Below are positions 16,333 to 25,363 of a DNA stretch of 64,000 bases, piece by piece (position 1 is the first letter of the stretch; every line of letters starts with the position of its first letter). A program made the translations under genes and the position numbers. The notes below the pieces were generated by a model. That model searched no databases. It saw nothing but the letters and a program-made list of their open reading frames with translations, and was not told the origin of the DNA. Source of the DNA: Bacteroidota bacterium (lineage in GTDB: Bacteria; Bacteroidota; Bacteroidia; Bacteroidales; FEN-979); assembly GCA_026391735.1 (NCBI GenBank), contig JAPLDL010000018.1, positions 1 through 64,000 on the forward strand, given 5' to 3'.

Positions 16333-17556
16333 TTAATGAAATGCAGCCATCAACAGGTCAAGGTCCTGGAAAGGCAGGTTGAAATGGCGGCTGATGGGAA
16401 GGCTTGTGATCAGTCCGTTATACAGGTAAACGCCTTGTCTAACACCATAATCCCTTTTTAAAAGGTTTTCGACCCCGCCTGCATTTCCTATGTCAAGTAT
16501 TATCGGGACCATGATATTGTTCAGGGCCTGGGAAGCAGAATGGGGCACTTTCGAAGGGATGTTGGGAACACAGTAGTGGGTAACTCCATGAACTTTGTAA
16601 ACAGGATCTTTGAGGGTTGTAGGCCTGGAAGTTTCGAAACACCCTCCCTGGTCTATGCTTACATCAATGATCACCGAACCTTCTTTCATCTGCCTGATCA
16701 TTTCTTCCGAAATCAGGCAGGGAGACTTGCCTTCGGGTGAATGCACCGCTCCTATCACAACATCCGCAGTCATCATTGCATCAAGGACAGCCTTAGGATG
16801 CAGAAGAGAAGTGTAGATCCTCCGTCCGAGGTTATCCTGTATGCGCCTGAGCCGGTATACCGAATTATCAAACACTTTTACAAAAGCGCCCAGCCCGATT
16901 GCCGAGCGTGCGGCAAATTCTCCAACCGTTCCTGCGCCTATGATAACCACTTCGGATGGCGCTATCCCTGTGAACCCGCCGAACATCTTGCCCCTGCCGA
17001 ATTCCGGGTCACTGAGGTACTCGGCGGCAATAAAGATGGCTGTATTCCCAGCAATCTCGCTCATGGTCCTGATCACCGCCATCTGGTTGGTCTTGTCACG
17101 GATAAATTCAAATGCAAGGGCCGTTACTTTTTTCTGGCTCAGACCGCGGAAATACTCCCCGCACTGCATTGCGATCTGAAGGGTGGAAATAAGAGTCTGT
17201 TTGGGATGAAGAAGTTCAATCTCGTCCTGTGTAACAGGCCCTACCTTCAGAATTATATCGGCCTTATACACTTCATTTGGTGAATATACGATCTGAGCCC
17301 CTGCTTCGCTGAATTCATGATCGGGGAAATGGGCTGTGAGTCCGGCCCCGGCCTCAACAAGAACGTGGTGGCCGTTGCGCACCAGCAGCCCTACACCGTC
17401 GGGGACCAGTGAAACCCTGTTTTCCATGCTGGAGACTTCCTTGGGGACTCCAATAGAAAGTTCGCTTTTCCTGCTCGCCACTTCAAGCATTTCTTCCTGG
17501 GGCATCAGCCTCTCACCAAGGGTGAGTTTGCTGAAATCAGGACGGGAATCTTCCAT
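16333..17556 (-). CDS. ald: Alanine dehydrogenase
   Basis: A 407-residue NAD-dependent dehydrogenase of the alanine dehydrogenase / transhydrogenase-alpha family, which interconverts L-alanine and pyruvate plus ammonia. Visible motifs are the N-terminal IGVPKEVSSMENRVSLVPDGV with the catalytic-domain Arg and Lys, the Rossmann loop VVIIGAGTVGEFAARSA, and the C-terminal VSIDQGGCFETSRPTT. Relative to the common 370-residue enzyme it has an N-terminal extension of about 30 residues (MEDSRPDFSKLTLGERLMPQ), which is usual in Bacteroidota homologues. It probably heads the ald-aroB-aroA run. Confidence 0.9.
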   Translation of the reverse strand: MEDSRPDFSKLTLGERLMPQEEMLEVASRKSELSIGVPKEVSSMENRVSLVPDGVGLLVRNGHHVLVEAGAGLTAHFPDHEFSEAGAQIVYSPNEVYKADIILKVGPVTQDEIELLHPKQTLISTLQIAMQCGEYFRGLSQKKVTALAFEFIRDKTNQMAVIRTMSEIAGNTAIFIAAEYLSDPEFGRGKMFGGFTGIAPSEVVIIGAGTVGEFAARSAIGLGAFVKVFDNSVYRLRRIQDNLGRRIYTSLLHPKAVLDAMMTADVVIGAVHSPEGKSPCLISEEMIRQMKEGSVIIDVSIDQGGCFETSRPTTLKDPVYKVHGVTHYCVPNIPSKVPHSASQALNNIMVPIILDIGNAGGVENLLKRDYGVRQGVYLYNGLITSLPISRHFNLPFQDLDLLMAAFH

Positions 17557-17736
17557 GAGGCTAAATTTTAAACGAAGTTACGAAAGAAAAAAGAATACTA
17601 TCCTCAGGACATGAAAAATCAGGAATCTTATCATCGGAATCTCATGATTCACCTTTGAGATTGCAAAGGATACCGAAAATCCTTTTAAATCATAGAAAAA
17701 TCCCGTAATCTTGCATAAAATTCAAAACTTTCCGTT

Positions 17737-20700
17737 ATGCAACTTAAAAAAATTAGTCTGAGAAGGTTTCTCTTCGGAATGATGAGCCTTTTCTCAATGG
17801 TATCATTAATGACATTACTTATGAGTGCAACCCCTGAAGTAAACTATCCGGGCTACAAACTGATCGAAAAAAGGTTTGTCAAAGAGCTGAATGCAAATGT
17901 ATTCTTCCTGGAACATGTGAAAAGCGGTGCGAAGATCGTCAAGTTCGCCACCGATGATGCCAATAAAACATTTACCATCGCCTTTAAGACTTTTCCCGAC
18001 AATGATTTCGGGGCTCCCCACATCACAGAGCATTCGGTGCTTAACGGCAGTAAGAATTACCCCGTGAAGAGTCCATTTGACGTGCTTATCAAAGGTTCTC
18101 TTCATACCTTCATGAATGCTTTTACTTCCAAGGACTTTACAGCTTACCCTGTAGCCAGCATGAATGACAAGGATTATTTCAACCTTATGCATGTATATCT
18201 TGATGCCGTATTCAACCCCCTCACTTATACAGATCCGAGGATCTTCAAGCAGGAGGGATGGCATTATGAATTGCTAAACAAAGACAGTGCGATCAGCTAT
18301 AAAGGAGTGGTTTACAACGAGATGAAAGGTGCTTTCTCGGATCCCAGGGAAGAGCTGAGCTACCAGGTATACAAAAACCTTTTTCCCGATAATGCTTATG
18401 GCAAGGAATCAGGCGGATATCCATTTACTATTCCCCATCTCACCTACGAACAGTTTTTGAATTTCCACAAGAAGTTCTACCACCCCGAAAACTCTTACAT
18501 TTATCTATACGGTGACGCCCCTCTCGACAAGGAGCTGGCATTTCTCGACAAGGAATACCTTTCCCATTATAATAAAGCAAACAATAAGGCAAGTATTACA
18601 GACCAGAAGCCTTTTGCCAAAATGATGGATCTCACCGGTTATTATCCTATAATGCCGGGCGACGACGCCAATAACCAGTCTTATCTTTCCCTTAATTACG
18701 TGACAGGCCACAACACCGACCAGGCGCTCGTTATGGCCCTGGATGTACTCAGCGAGGTTCTTGTAAACCAGGAATCGGCGCCCATCCGTCTTGCTCTTCA
18801 GGAAGCCGGAATTGGACAGGATGTAAACGCATCCTCGAGCAATTACAAGCAGAATGTGTTTCAGATCATGGTCCAGAATGCCAATGCGGCTGACAAGGAT
18901 AAATTTAACGAAATCGTTAAAAAATGCATGCAGGATGCTGTTGACAAGGGCCTCGACAAACAGGTCGTTGAAGGAGTCATCAACAGGATGGAATTCCAGC
19001 TTCGCGAAGGCAACGATGCGCAGAAAGGAATGTACTGCGTATTTCGCGCACTGCCAACCAGCTTCTTTGCCGATGATCCTTTCACCGGGCTGGAATATGA
19101 AAAACCCCTGGCGGAGGTAAAGAAGGCCCTGACTACAAAATATCTTGAAAACATCATTAAAACAAGCTTCCTCGACAATCCGCATACCCTGCTTTACACC
19201 CTGGCCCCGAAAGTCGGAGCTGATGATGAAAAGAACGCAGCGGTTGCTGCCGAGCTTAAAGCATATAAGGCAAGCCTCACCCCTGCCCAGATAGACGCTC
19301 TTGTAAAGGATACCAAAGACCTCCTGGATTACCAGAAATCGGAAGACAGCCCTGAGGCACTTGCAAAGATCCCCTTGCTTGAGATCAAGGATATCAACCC
19401 GAAAGCCACATTTTACAGTCTTGAGGAAAGCAAAGTGGCCGGAGTTCCAATGCTGTATCGCAACGAATTTACAAACGGGGTGGTTTACATGAACCTTTTC
19501 TTCGACCTGAGGACGCTGCCCCAGGACATGATCCCTTATGCTTCACTGCTGTCGAATGTTCTTTCGATGCTGAATACCGAGAAATACAGTTTTGGCGATC
19601 TGAACAAGACATTGAACATCAATACAGGAGGTTTTTACACTTCACTGAAAACCTACCAGGAAAACCTTGACGATAATGCCATGATCCCTAAACTGGCCGT
19701 CACATCAAAAGCCATGACAGGGAAAGTGGATAAGATGGCAGAACTGACTTCAGAGATTCTGCTGAAAACAAAATATGACGATGTGGAAAGGCTTAAAAAT
19801 GTTCTGACCAGGCATCTGTCACAACTTGAAGCCACAACGAAACAGGATGGCTATACCATAGCCAGCGGACGATTCCCTTCTTATTTCAGCAAATCGGGTG
19901 TATACGGTGAAATGACCTCCGGGCTCACTTACTACTGGTTTGTCGCTGACCTTATGAAGAATTTCGACACCCGCTCGGCAGAGCTTATTGCCAACCTGAA
20001 GAAAGTCGCCGGAATTTTATTTACAAAGAACAACCTGATCGCCGGTGCTACAACAAACAAGGAGGCTTTCGCAAAATTCACACCGGCTCTTGAAAAACTG
20101 GTGAAGGAATTGCCCGATGCCCCTGTTACCCTCAAAACCTGGGCCCTCGACCCCCAGCCTAAAAACGAAGGCTTCCTCACTCCTTCAAAAGTACAGTATG
20201 TGGTCGCCGGTTTTGATTACAAACAGCTTGGATATAAGTGGGATGGGAAAATGAGAGTGTTGAGCCAGATACTTTCTACCGATTACCTGCAGACCAGGAT
20301 ACGTGTTATGGGTGGAGCCTATGGCGGATGGAGCACTATTTCTCCGATCGGGAACATTACGTTCAACTCCTACCGCGACCCTAACCTGAAACAGACTCTC
20401 GATAACTTTAAGGGAATTCCCGAATACTTAAAATCGTTTGAAGCCGACGACAAGGAAATGACCCGCTATATTCTCGGGACCGTATCCAGCATAGACCGTC
20501 CGCTTACCGCCTCCCAGAAAGGCGACCAGGCATTCAGCTACTACTTCAACAAGAGAACCGAAAAAGCAATACAGGATGACCGTACGGCAGTGATCGGTAC
20601 TAAGGCAGCCGACATTAAGGCATTTGCCAAAATGATACAGGATGTGCTCGACAAGAACGAGTTCTGTGTTTACGGAAACTCCGATAAGATCAATGCCGAT

Positions 20701-20739
20701 AAGGTCTTGTTCAAGAACCTGGTTAATATCCAGAAATAA
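17737..20739 (+). CDS. M16C (PreP-like) metallopeptidase
   Basis: A 1000-residue zinc peptidase of the presequence protease/insulinase family. An N-terminal hydrophobic segment (about 11-31) suggests export. The inverted zinc motif HITEH (His95, Glu98, His99) is present, with the third ligand Glu195 in VVYNEMKGAF, 96 residues later. The second, inactive M16 half follows, with segments such as YVVAGFDYKQLGYKWDGKM and YGGWSTISPIGNITFNSYRDPN. The length matches the PreP subfamily, which forms a closed chamber and degrades unfolded peptides. The gene stands alone and ends at a strong hairpin shared with tsaE. Confidence 0.92.
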   Translation: MQLKKISLRRFLFGMMSLFSMVSLMTLLMSATPEVNYPGYKLIEKRFVKELNANVFFLEHVKSGAKIVKFATDDANKTFTIAFKTFPDNDFGAPHITEHSVLNGSKNYPVKSPFDVLIKGSLHTFMNAFTSKDFTAYPVASMNDKDYFNLMHVYLDAVFNPLTYTDPRIFKQEGWHYELLNKDSAISYKGVVYNEMKGAFSDPREELSYQVYKNLFPDNAYGKESGGYPFTIPHLTYEQFLNFHKKFYHPENSYIYLYGDAPLDKELAFLDKEYLSHYNKANNKASITDQKPFAKMMDLTGYYPIMPGDDANNQSYLSLNYVTGHNTDQALVMALDVLSEVLVNQESAPIRLALQEAGIGQDVNASSSNYKQNVFQIMVQNANAADKDKFNEIVKKCMQDAVDKGLDKQVVEGVINRMEFQLREGNDAQKGMYCVFRALPTSFFADDPFTGLEYEKPLAEVKKALTTKYLENIIKTSFLDNPHTLLYTLAPKVGADDEKNAAVAAELKAYKASLTPAQIDALVKDTKDLLDYQKSEDSPEALAKIPLLEIKDINPKATFYSLEESKVAGVPMLYRNEFTNGVVYMNLFFDLRTLPQDMIPYASLLSNVLSMLNTEKYSFGDLNKTLNINTGGFYTSLKTYQENLDDNAMIPKLAVTSKAMTGKVDKMAELTSEILLKTKYDDVERLKNVLTRHLSQLEATTKQDGYTIASGRFPSYFSKSGVYGEMTSGLTYYWFVADLMKNFDTRSAELIANLKKVAGILFTKNNLIAGATTNKEAFAKFTPALEKLVKELPDAPVTLKTWALDPQPKNEGFLTPSKVQYVVAGFDYKQLGYKWDGKMRVLSQILSTDYLQTRIRVMGGAYGGWSTISPIGNITFNSYRDPNLKQTLDNFKGIPEYLKSFEADDKEMTRYILGTVSSIDRPLTASQKGDQAFSYYFNKRTEKAIQDDRTAVIGTKAADIKAFAKMIQDVLDKNEFCVYGNSDKINADKVLFKNLVNIQK

Positions 20740-20764
20740 TTTTAAAGTTTCCCGGGGTTTATTC

Positions 20765-20817
20765 CCGGAGAAAAAGAAAGGGTGGTCAGAATCTGATCAC
20801 CCTTTCTTTTTCTCCGG
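20765..20817. terminator. Bidirectional terminator between the M16 peptidase gene and tsaE
   Basis: A near-perfect inverted repeat: CCGGAGAAAAAGAAAGGG pairs with CCCTTTCTTTTTCTCCGG around a short centre. It is A-rich on one arm and T-rich on the other, so it can work in both directions. The right arm overlaps the last codons of tsaE. Confidence 0.8.
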
Positions 20818-21187
20818 TTATCTCAAGCCGGACCGTACCCTCAGGCAACAGGTCCTCGGCTAATTCAGGCCATTCGATAAAACAAAAAGAACCGGAGTAA
20901 ACATACTCTTCATAGCCAATATCAAACACTTCTTCGATTTTATTGATACGGTAGAAATCGAAATGATAAACCGATTCCTTTCCAGGATTCCTGTACTCAT
21001 TGATAATTGAAAATGTTGGGCTCTGAACCTCGTCGGTCACACCAAGGCGATGACAGAATTCCTTGATCAGAGTGGTCTTTCCCGCTCCCATCTTGCCATA
21101 CAAAGCAAATACCCGGGAATCTGGAAAAGCTTCCAGTATCTGATTTGCAACTTCCGGCAAGGATTCAAGGGTAGAAGTCAGGAGCAT
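20786..21187 (-). CDS. tsaE: tRNA t6A biosynthesis ATPase TsaE
   Basis: A 133-residue ATPase of the TsaE/YjeE family, which works with TsaB and TsaD to make N6-threonylcarbamoyladenosine at position 37 of ANN-decoding tRNAs. Walker A is GKMGAGKTTLIKEF, followed by the family signature VQSPTFSIINEY and the late segments YHFDFYRI and FIEWPE. The C-terminal residues lie in the shared terminator hairpin. It is separated from porX, upstream on the same strand, by 112 bases of repeat-like sequence. Confidence 0.93.
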   Translation of the reverse strand: MLLTSTLESLPEVANQILEAFPDSRVFALYGKMGAGKTTLIKEFCHRLGVTDEVQSPTFSIINEYRNPGKESVYHFDFYRINKIEEVFDIGYEEYVYSGSFCFIEWPELAEDLLPEGTVRLEITGEKERVIRF

Positions 21188-21200
21188 AAGACCAGTGTTT

Positions 21201-21299
21201 AGGATACGGGATAAAGGGATAACGGGATACTCAGACCCGGAAGTGCAACGCGCTGCATTATCGGCGCGAAGCGCCTTATCACGTATCCCGCATCTCTTA
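21201..21299. repeat. GGGATA-word repeat with central hairpin
   Basis: Three GGGATA words spaced 8 bases apart (21208, 21216, 21224) are followed by a GGCGC-GAA-GCGCC hairpin (21263-21275) and then GTATCCCG (21283-21290), the reverse complement of CGGGATAC at 21223-21230. The block fills the whole gap between tsaE and porX and belongs to the same word family as the array at 43034-43061. Confidence 0.65.
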
Positions 21300-22853
21300 T
21301 CATTTTCTTTTCAAATACACACACGGCACCAGCATCTCCTCCATCGAAATCCCTCCGTGCTGGAAAGTGTCACGGTAATAATTCACGTAGTAGTTGAAAT
21401 TATTAGGATAAGCAAAAAAATCGTAATTGCGGCAAAACACAAACGAAGAGCTGACATTCCCCCTGGGGAGAAAGGCATCGGAGGGGTTTCTGACTTCAAA
21501 CGCTTCATTCTTTTCAAATTTAAGCGCTTTGCCCGTTTTATACCTTAAATTAGTATTTGTATTTCGGTCCCCTAGAACCTTTACCGGGTTGTTCACCCTG
21601 ATTGAGCCATGATCGGTGGTAATGATGAGGTTTACATCCTTTTCGCCAAGCCAGCGGATAATCTCATACAGGGGTGAATGCTGGAACCAGCTCAGCGTGA
21701 TGGACCTGTATGCCTTTTCATCGTCGGCAAGCTCCCTGATGATCTCCATCTCGGTACGGGCATGCGAAAGCATATCCACGAAGTTGTAAACGATAAAATT
21801 CAATTTGTTCACCATCAGGTTTGGGAGCAACTCAACAAGCTTTCGCCCGTATGTTTGATTCAGAACCTTATAATAGGAATATTTTACATCCCGGCCATAC
21901 CGTTTGAGCAATTCGCCTAGCAGTTCCGATTCAAAATTATTCTTGGATCCTTCTTCATCCTCATTTACCCAATATTTCGGATACTTTCGCTCGATCTCAG
22001 TCGGCAGAAGACCCCCAAACAAGGCATTTCTTGCATATTGCGTCACTGTTGGCAGTATACTGTAATAGATATCCTCCTTCTCCACCCTGAAAAACTCTTC
22101 GAAGAAAGGTTGTAAAATCTTCCATTGGTCATAGCGCAGATTATCAACAAGAATGACAAATAACGGGCGGTTGTCATCCATGACAGGAAAAATTTTCTCC
22201 TTGATCAGGTTATGTGACTGTACCGGCCGCGGGTTGACCTTTCCATGTAGCCAGTCAATGTAATTACGTTCAACGAATTTGCTGAAAACCTGGTTTGCTT
22301 CGTTTTTTTGCAGCTGAAGAACCTGCTGCATACCATCGTCCATCGACTTTTCCAGTTTCAGCTCCCAGAAAATGATCTTCTTATAAACCTCAACCCATTC
22401 CTCAAAATTAAGGCGGTTGCTGATCTCCATCCCGATATTGCGGAATTCCTGCTGATACTGGAAATTGGTCTTTTCGCTGATCAGCTTCTTATTCTCCAGA
22501 TTTTTTTTCAGGCAAAGAAGGATCTGGTTCGGGTTCACAGGTTTAATCAGATAATCGGCGATATTTGAGCCGATGGCATCTTCCATGATCGCTTCTTCCT
22601 CGCTTTTTGTAATCATGACAACCGGCAGGCCGGGCTGGTCTTTTTTTATCTTCATCAGGGTTTCAATACCCGATAATCCGGGCATCTGCTCATCCAGGAA
22701 AACGATATTGAACGATTTCGCAACGATCAGGTCCAAGGCATCATACCCGCTGTTGGCGGTTGCCACATCATAGCCTTTATCCCTCAGAAAAATTATATGC
22801 GGTTTCAGCAGGTCAATTTCATCATCAACCCACAAAATACTTACTTTATCCAT
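21300..22853 (-). CDS. porX: PorX-type response regulator with PglZ domain
   Basis: A 517-residue protein with a receiver domain (about 1-125; acidic pair at Asp10-Asp11 and phospho-acceptor Asp54 in VFLDEQMPG, Lys in YLIKPVNP). A helical linker leads to a PglZ/alkaline-phosphatase-superfamily domain (about 200-517) with metal-site segments VILVDNLRYDQW, LPTVTQYARNALF and ITTDHGSIRV. This fusion is the defining layout of PorX, which with the histidine kinase PorY controls type IX secretion in Bacteroidota. PorX has been reported to have phosphodiesterase activity. It implies a type IX secretion system elsewhere in the genome; no PorY gene is in the window. Confidence 0.92.
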   Translation of the reverse strand: MDKVSILWVDDEIDLLKPHIIFLRDKGYDVATANSGYDALDLIVAKSFNIVFLDEQMPGLSGIETLMKIKKDQPGLPVVMITKSEEEAIMEDAIGSNIADYLIKPVNPNQILLCLKKNLENKKLISEKTNFQYQQEFRNIGMEISNRLNFEEWVEVYKKIIFWELKLEKSMDDGMQQVLQLQKNEANQVFSKFVERNYIDWLHGKVNPRPVQSHNLIKEKIFPVMDDNRPLFVILVDNLRYDQWKILQPFFEEFFRVEKEDIYYSILPTVTQYARNALFGGLLPTEIERKYPKYWVNEDEEGSKNNFESELLGELLKRYGRDVKYSYYKVLNQTYGRKLVELLPNLMVNKLNFIVYNFVDMLSHARTEMEIIRELADDEKAYRSITLSWFQHSPLYEIIRWLGEKDVNLIITTDHGSIRVNNPVKVLGDRNTNTNLRYKTGKALKFEKNEAFEVRNPSDAFLPRGNVSSSFVFCRNYDFFAYPNNFNYYVNYYRDTFQHGGISMEEMLVPCVYLKRK

Positions 22854-22934
22854 GTTTATTTTTTATTGACTGCTTATGGCATTCACCGAAGATTAAAGAA
22901 GCGGTTTTGTCTTCCTCGTTAAATATAAATGTCG

Positions 22935-22942
22935 TAAGTTTG
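22935..22942 (+). promoter_or_regulatory. -7 promoter box for the HD hydrolase gene
   Basis: TAAGTTTG, matching TAnnTTTG, lies 49 bases upstream of the ATG at 22992. Confidence 0.45.
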
Positions 22943-22991
22943 CTTTTATTGTGGCCCATGCCCTTATTTAGCATTCTTTTAACAAATTTAC

Positions 22992-24236
22992 ATGAATTTC
23001 CGGGCAATCAATAAGATAAAAACGATAAACGATCCTGTTTACGGATTTATCACCATCCCTTCGGAACTGGTCTATGACATCATGGACCACCCCTGGTTCC
23101 AGCGCCTCCGGAGGATCAAACAGCTTGGGCTCACGAACTATGTATATCCTTCGGCACACCATACTCGTTTCCAGCACGCACTTGGGGCAATGCACCTGAT
23201 GAGGCAGGCTGTGGGGGTACTGAGGTCCAAGGGAATACCCATAAGCCATGAGGAAGCAGAAGGCCTGAGCATTGCCATCCTCCTTCATGATATCGGTCAC
23301 GGGCCATTTTCACATACCCTGGAACAATCGATAGTAAAAGGCCTTTCACATGAAGATATTTCGGATCTGTTCATCGAGGGACTGAACCGATTGTTCGACG
23401 GCCGGCTTGAGTTAGCCAGGAAAATTTTCAGGGGGAGCCATGAAAAAAAATTCCTCCACAAACTGGTTTCCAGCCAGCTTGATATGGACCGTCTTGACTA
23501 TCTCTCACGTGACAGTTTTTTCACCGGGGTGGCAGAAGGCACAATCAACACCGACCGTATCATCAATATGCTTACCGTTTGCGATGATGAACTGGTGGTG
23601 GAATCCAAAGGAATTTACTCCATTGAAAAGTTCATTATAGCCCGCAGGCTGATGTACTGGCAGGTATACCTGCATAAAGCCGTGCTTGCTGCCGACCAGA
23701 TGCTGGTTAATATCCTGAAAAGGGCAAAATACCTGGGCGAGACCGAAAAAAACATCCCATCAACACCTGCTTTAAGATATTTCCTTACACATGATACTGG
23801 CAAGGAAGATTTTCATAAAGACCCGGCTTGCCTTGAACGGTTCGCACTCCTCGATGATTTTGACGTGGTTACATCCATAAAACTCTGGATGGACCATCCC
23901 GACAAGGTACTCTCAACCCTTTGCCGCTGCCTTATCAACAGGAACCTGTTCAGGATGGAAATGCAAAATGAAGCTTTTGATCCTGATTATATACTGCGGA
24001 TTACCGAGTCTACAAGGAAGCAGTACGGACTTACAGCCGAAGAAACATCCTTCTTTGTGAACACTGAAGTGGTAACTAACCATGCTTACAACCCCCGGCA
24101 CGACAAAATACTGATCCGCAGCGGCGACGGCAAACTTACCGATGTTGCCACTGCTTCAGAGCAGCTCGACATCGCTGTTCTCTCGACTACTGTCAGCAAA
24201 CACTTGCTAAGTTATCCGAAGGATATAAAAATTTGA
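22992..24236 (+). CDS. HD-domain phosphohydrolase (SAMHD1/YdhJ-like)
   Basis: A 414-residue HD-superfamily hydrolase. The metal-binding set is visible as His in FQHALGAMHL, the HD pair in ILLHDIGHGPFSHTLE, and a later Asp in SQLDMDRLDYLSRDSFFTG. This layout is that of dGTPase/SAMHD1-like nucleotide triphosphohydrolases common in Bacteroidota. The exact substrate is not known, so dNTP hydrolysis is an inference from the family. The gene is divergent from porX and stands alone. Confidence 0.87.
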   Translation: MNFRAINKIKTINDPVYGFITIPSELVYDIMDHPWFQRLRRIKQLGLTNYVYPSAHHTRFQHALGAMHLMRQAVGVLRSKGIPISHEEAEGLSIAILLHDIGHGPFSHTLEQSIVKGLSHEDISDLFIEGLNRLFDGRLELARKIFRGSHEKKFLHKLVSSQLDMDRLDYLSRDSFFTGVAEGTINTDRIINMLTVCDDELVVESKGIYSIEKFIIARRLMYWQVYLHKAVLAADQMLVNILKRAKYLGETEKNIPSTPALRYFLTHDTGKEDFHKDPACLERFALLDDFDVVTSIKLWMDHPDKVLSTLCRCLINRNLFRMEMQNEAFDPDYILRITESTRKQYGLTAEETSFFVNTEVVTNHAYNPRHDKILIRSGDGKLTDVATASEQLDIAVLSTTVSKHLLSYPKDIKI

Positions 24237-24284
24237 TTTACAGAATAATAGAAAATTCAAAAGGGCTGTTTCAAAATAAAATGA

Positions 24285-24292
24285 TAAATTTG
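24285..24292 (+). promoter_or_regulatory. -7 promoter box for the lipid A block
   Basis: TAAATTTG lies 20 bases upstream of the first lpxD. It probably drives lpxD, lpxC/fabZ, lpxA and the ABC ATPase gene. Confidence 0.5.
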
Positions 24293-24312
24293 CACCCCGT
24301 TAACCAAAAACA

Positions 24313-25347
24313 ATGGAGTTCAGCGCCCAGCAGATAGCCGGATTCCTCAACGGCATAGTTGAGGGTAAACCCGAAACCAGGGTATCAAACCTGTCCAAAA
24401 TCGAAGAAGGTAAACCGGGAACAATGACCTTCCTGGCGAATCCTAAATACACTCAATTCATTTATACCACCCAGGCATCTATTGTTGTAGTGAGTAAAGA
24501 TTTTACTCCTTCCCAGTCGGTGGCAGCCACTCTCATCCGTGTTGACGACCCTTACCAGAGCTTTGCAAAACTGCTGGAGATGTTCAACAGCATGACAGCA
24601 GCCAGGAAAGAGGTGTCTTCCCTGGCCTTTATTGCAAGCTCTGCAAAAACCGGCAAAGAGATTTCTATCGGGGCTTTCAGTTACATTGGCGAAAATGCCG
24701 TTGTAGGAGATAATGTCAGTATTTATCCCCAGGTATACCTTGGCGACAATGTGAAGGTTGGAAATAACTGCACAATATATCCCGGGGTGAAGATATACCG
24801 TGATTGTGTCATCGGGAATGAATGCACCTTACATTCAGGAGTGATCATAGGCAGCGATGGGTTCGGGTTCGCTCCCCAGAGTGACAATAATTACCAGAAA
24901 GTTCCGCAGATTGGTAATGTAGTCCTCGAAGATCATGTCGAGATAGGTTCCAACACTACGATTGACCGTGCAACGCTGGGGTCGACCATCATAAGGAAGG
25001 GTGTGAAACTGGATAATCTGATCCAAATCGCCCACAATGTGGAAATCGGCGAGAACACTGTGATCGCTGCCCAAACCGGTATCTCGGGATCGACGAAGAT
25101 CGGGAAAAACTGCATGATTGCCGGACAGGTCGGTATTATCGGACATATTACGATTGCCGATGGAGTAAAGATCGGCGCACAATCGGGCATTGGCGGATCC
25201 ATTATCGAAGAAGGCGCAATGGTCCTTGGCTCCCCGGCTATAGATGTTAAAAAAACCAGAAGAAATTATATACATCTTTCGAATCTGGATGAGATCGTGA
25301 GAAGGATAAACCATTTGGAAAAGGTGTTAAAAGACCATAAAGAGTAA
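24313..25347 (+). CDS. lpxD: UDP-3-O-acylglucosamine N-acyltransferase LpxD
   Basis: LpxD adds the second (N-linked) 3-hydroxyacyl chain in lipid A assembly. The 344 residues are of normal length. An N-terminal uridine-binding domain (about 1-100, [14 protein letters not shown] and [21 protein letters not shown]) is followed by a left-handed beta helix of hexapeptide repeats ([20 protein letters not shown]) carrying the catalytic His in [13 protein letters not shown], and a C-terminal helix. It opens the block lpxD-lpxC/fabZ-lpxA, the usual Bacteroidota order. A second LpxD-like gene lies 4 kb away. Confidence 0.95.
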   Translation: MEFSAQQIAGFLNGIVEGKPETRVSNLSKIEEGKPGTMTFLANPKYTQFIYTTQASIVVVSKDFTPSQSVAATLIRVDDPYQSFAKLLEMFNSMTAARKEVSSLAFIASSAKTGKEISIGAFSYIGENAVVGDNVSIYPQVYLGDNVKVGNNCTIYPGVKIYRDCVIGNECTLHSGVIIGSDGFGFAPQSDNNYQKVPQIGNVVLEDHVEIGSNTTIDRATLGSTIIRKGVKLDNLIQIAHNVEIGENTVIAAQTGISGSTKIGKNCMIAGQVGIIGHITIADGVKIGAQSGIGGSIIEEGAMVLGSPAIDVKKTRRNYIHLSNLDEIVRRINHLEKVLKDHKE

Positions 25348-25363
25348 AACCGAACCAGAATTC

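Noticed and set aside
21300-22853. PglZ domain as part of a BREX/Pgl phage-defence system
   Set aside because: The receiver-plus-PglZ fusion is PorX, and no other BREX genes are nearby.
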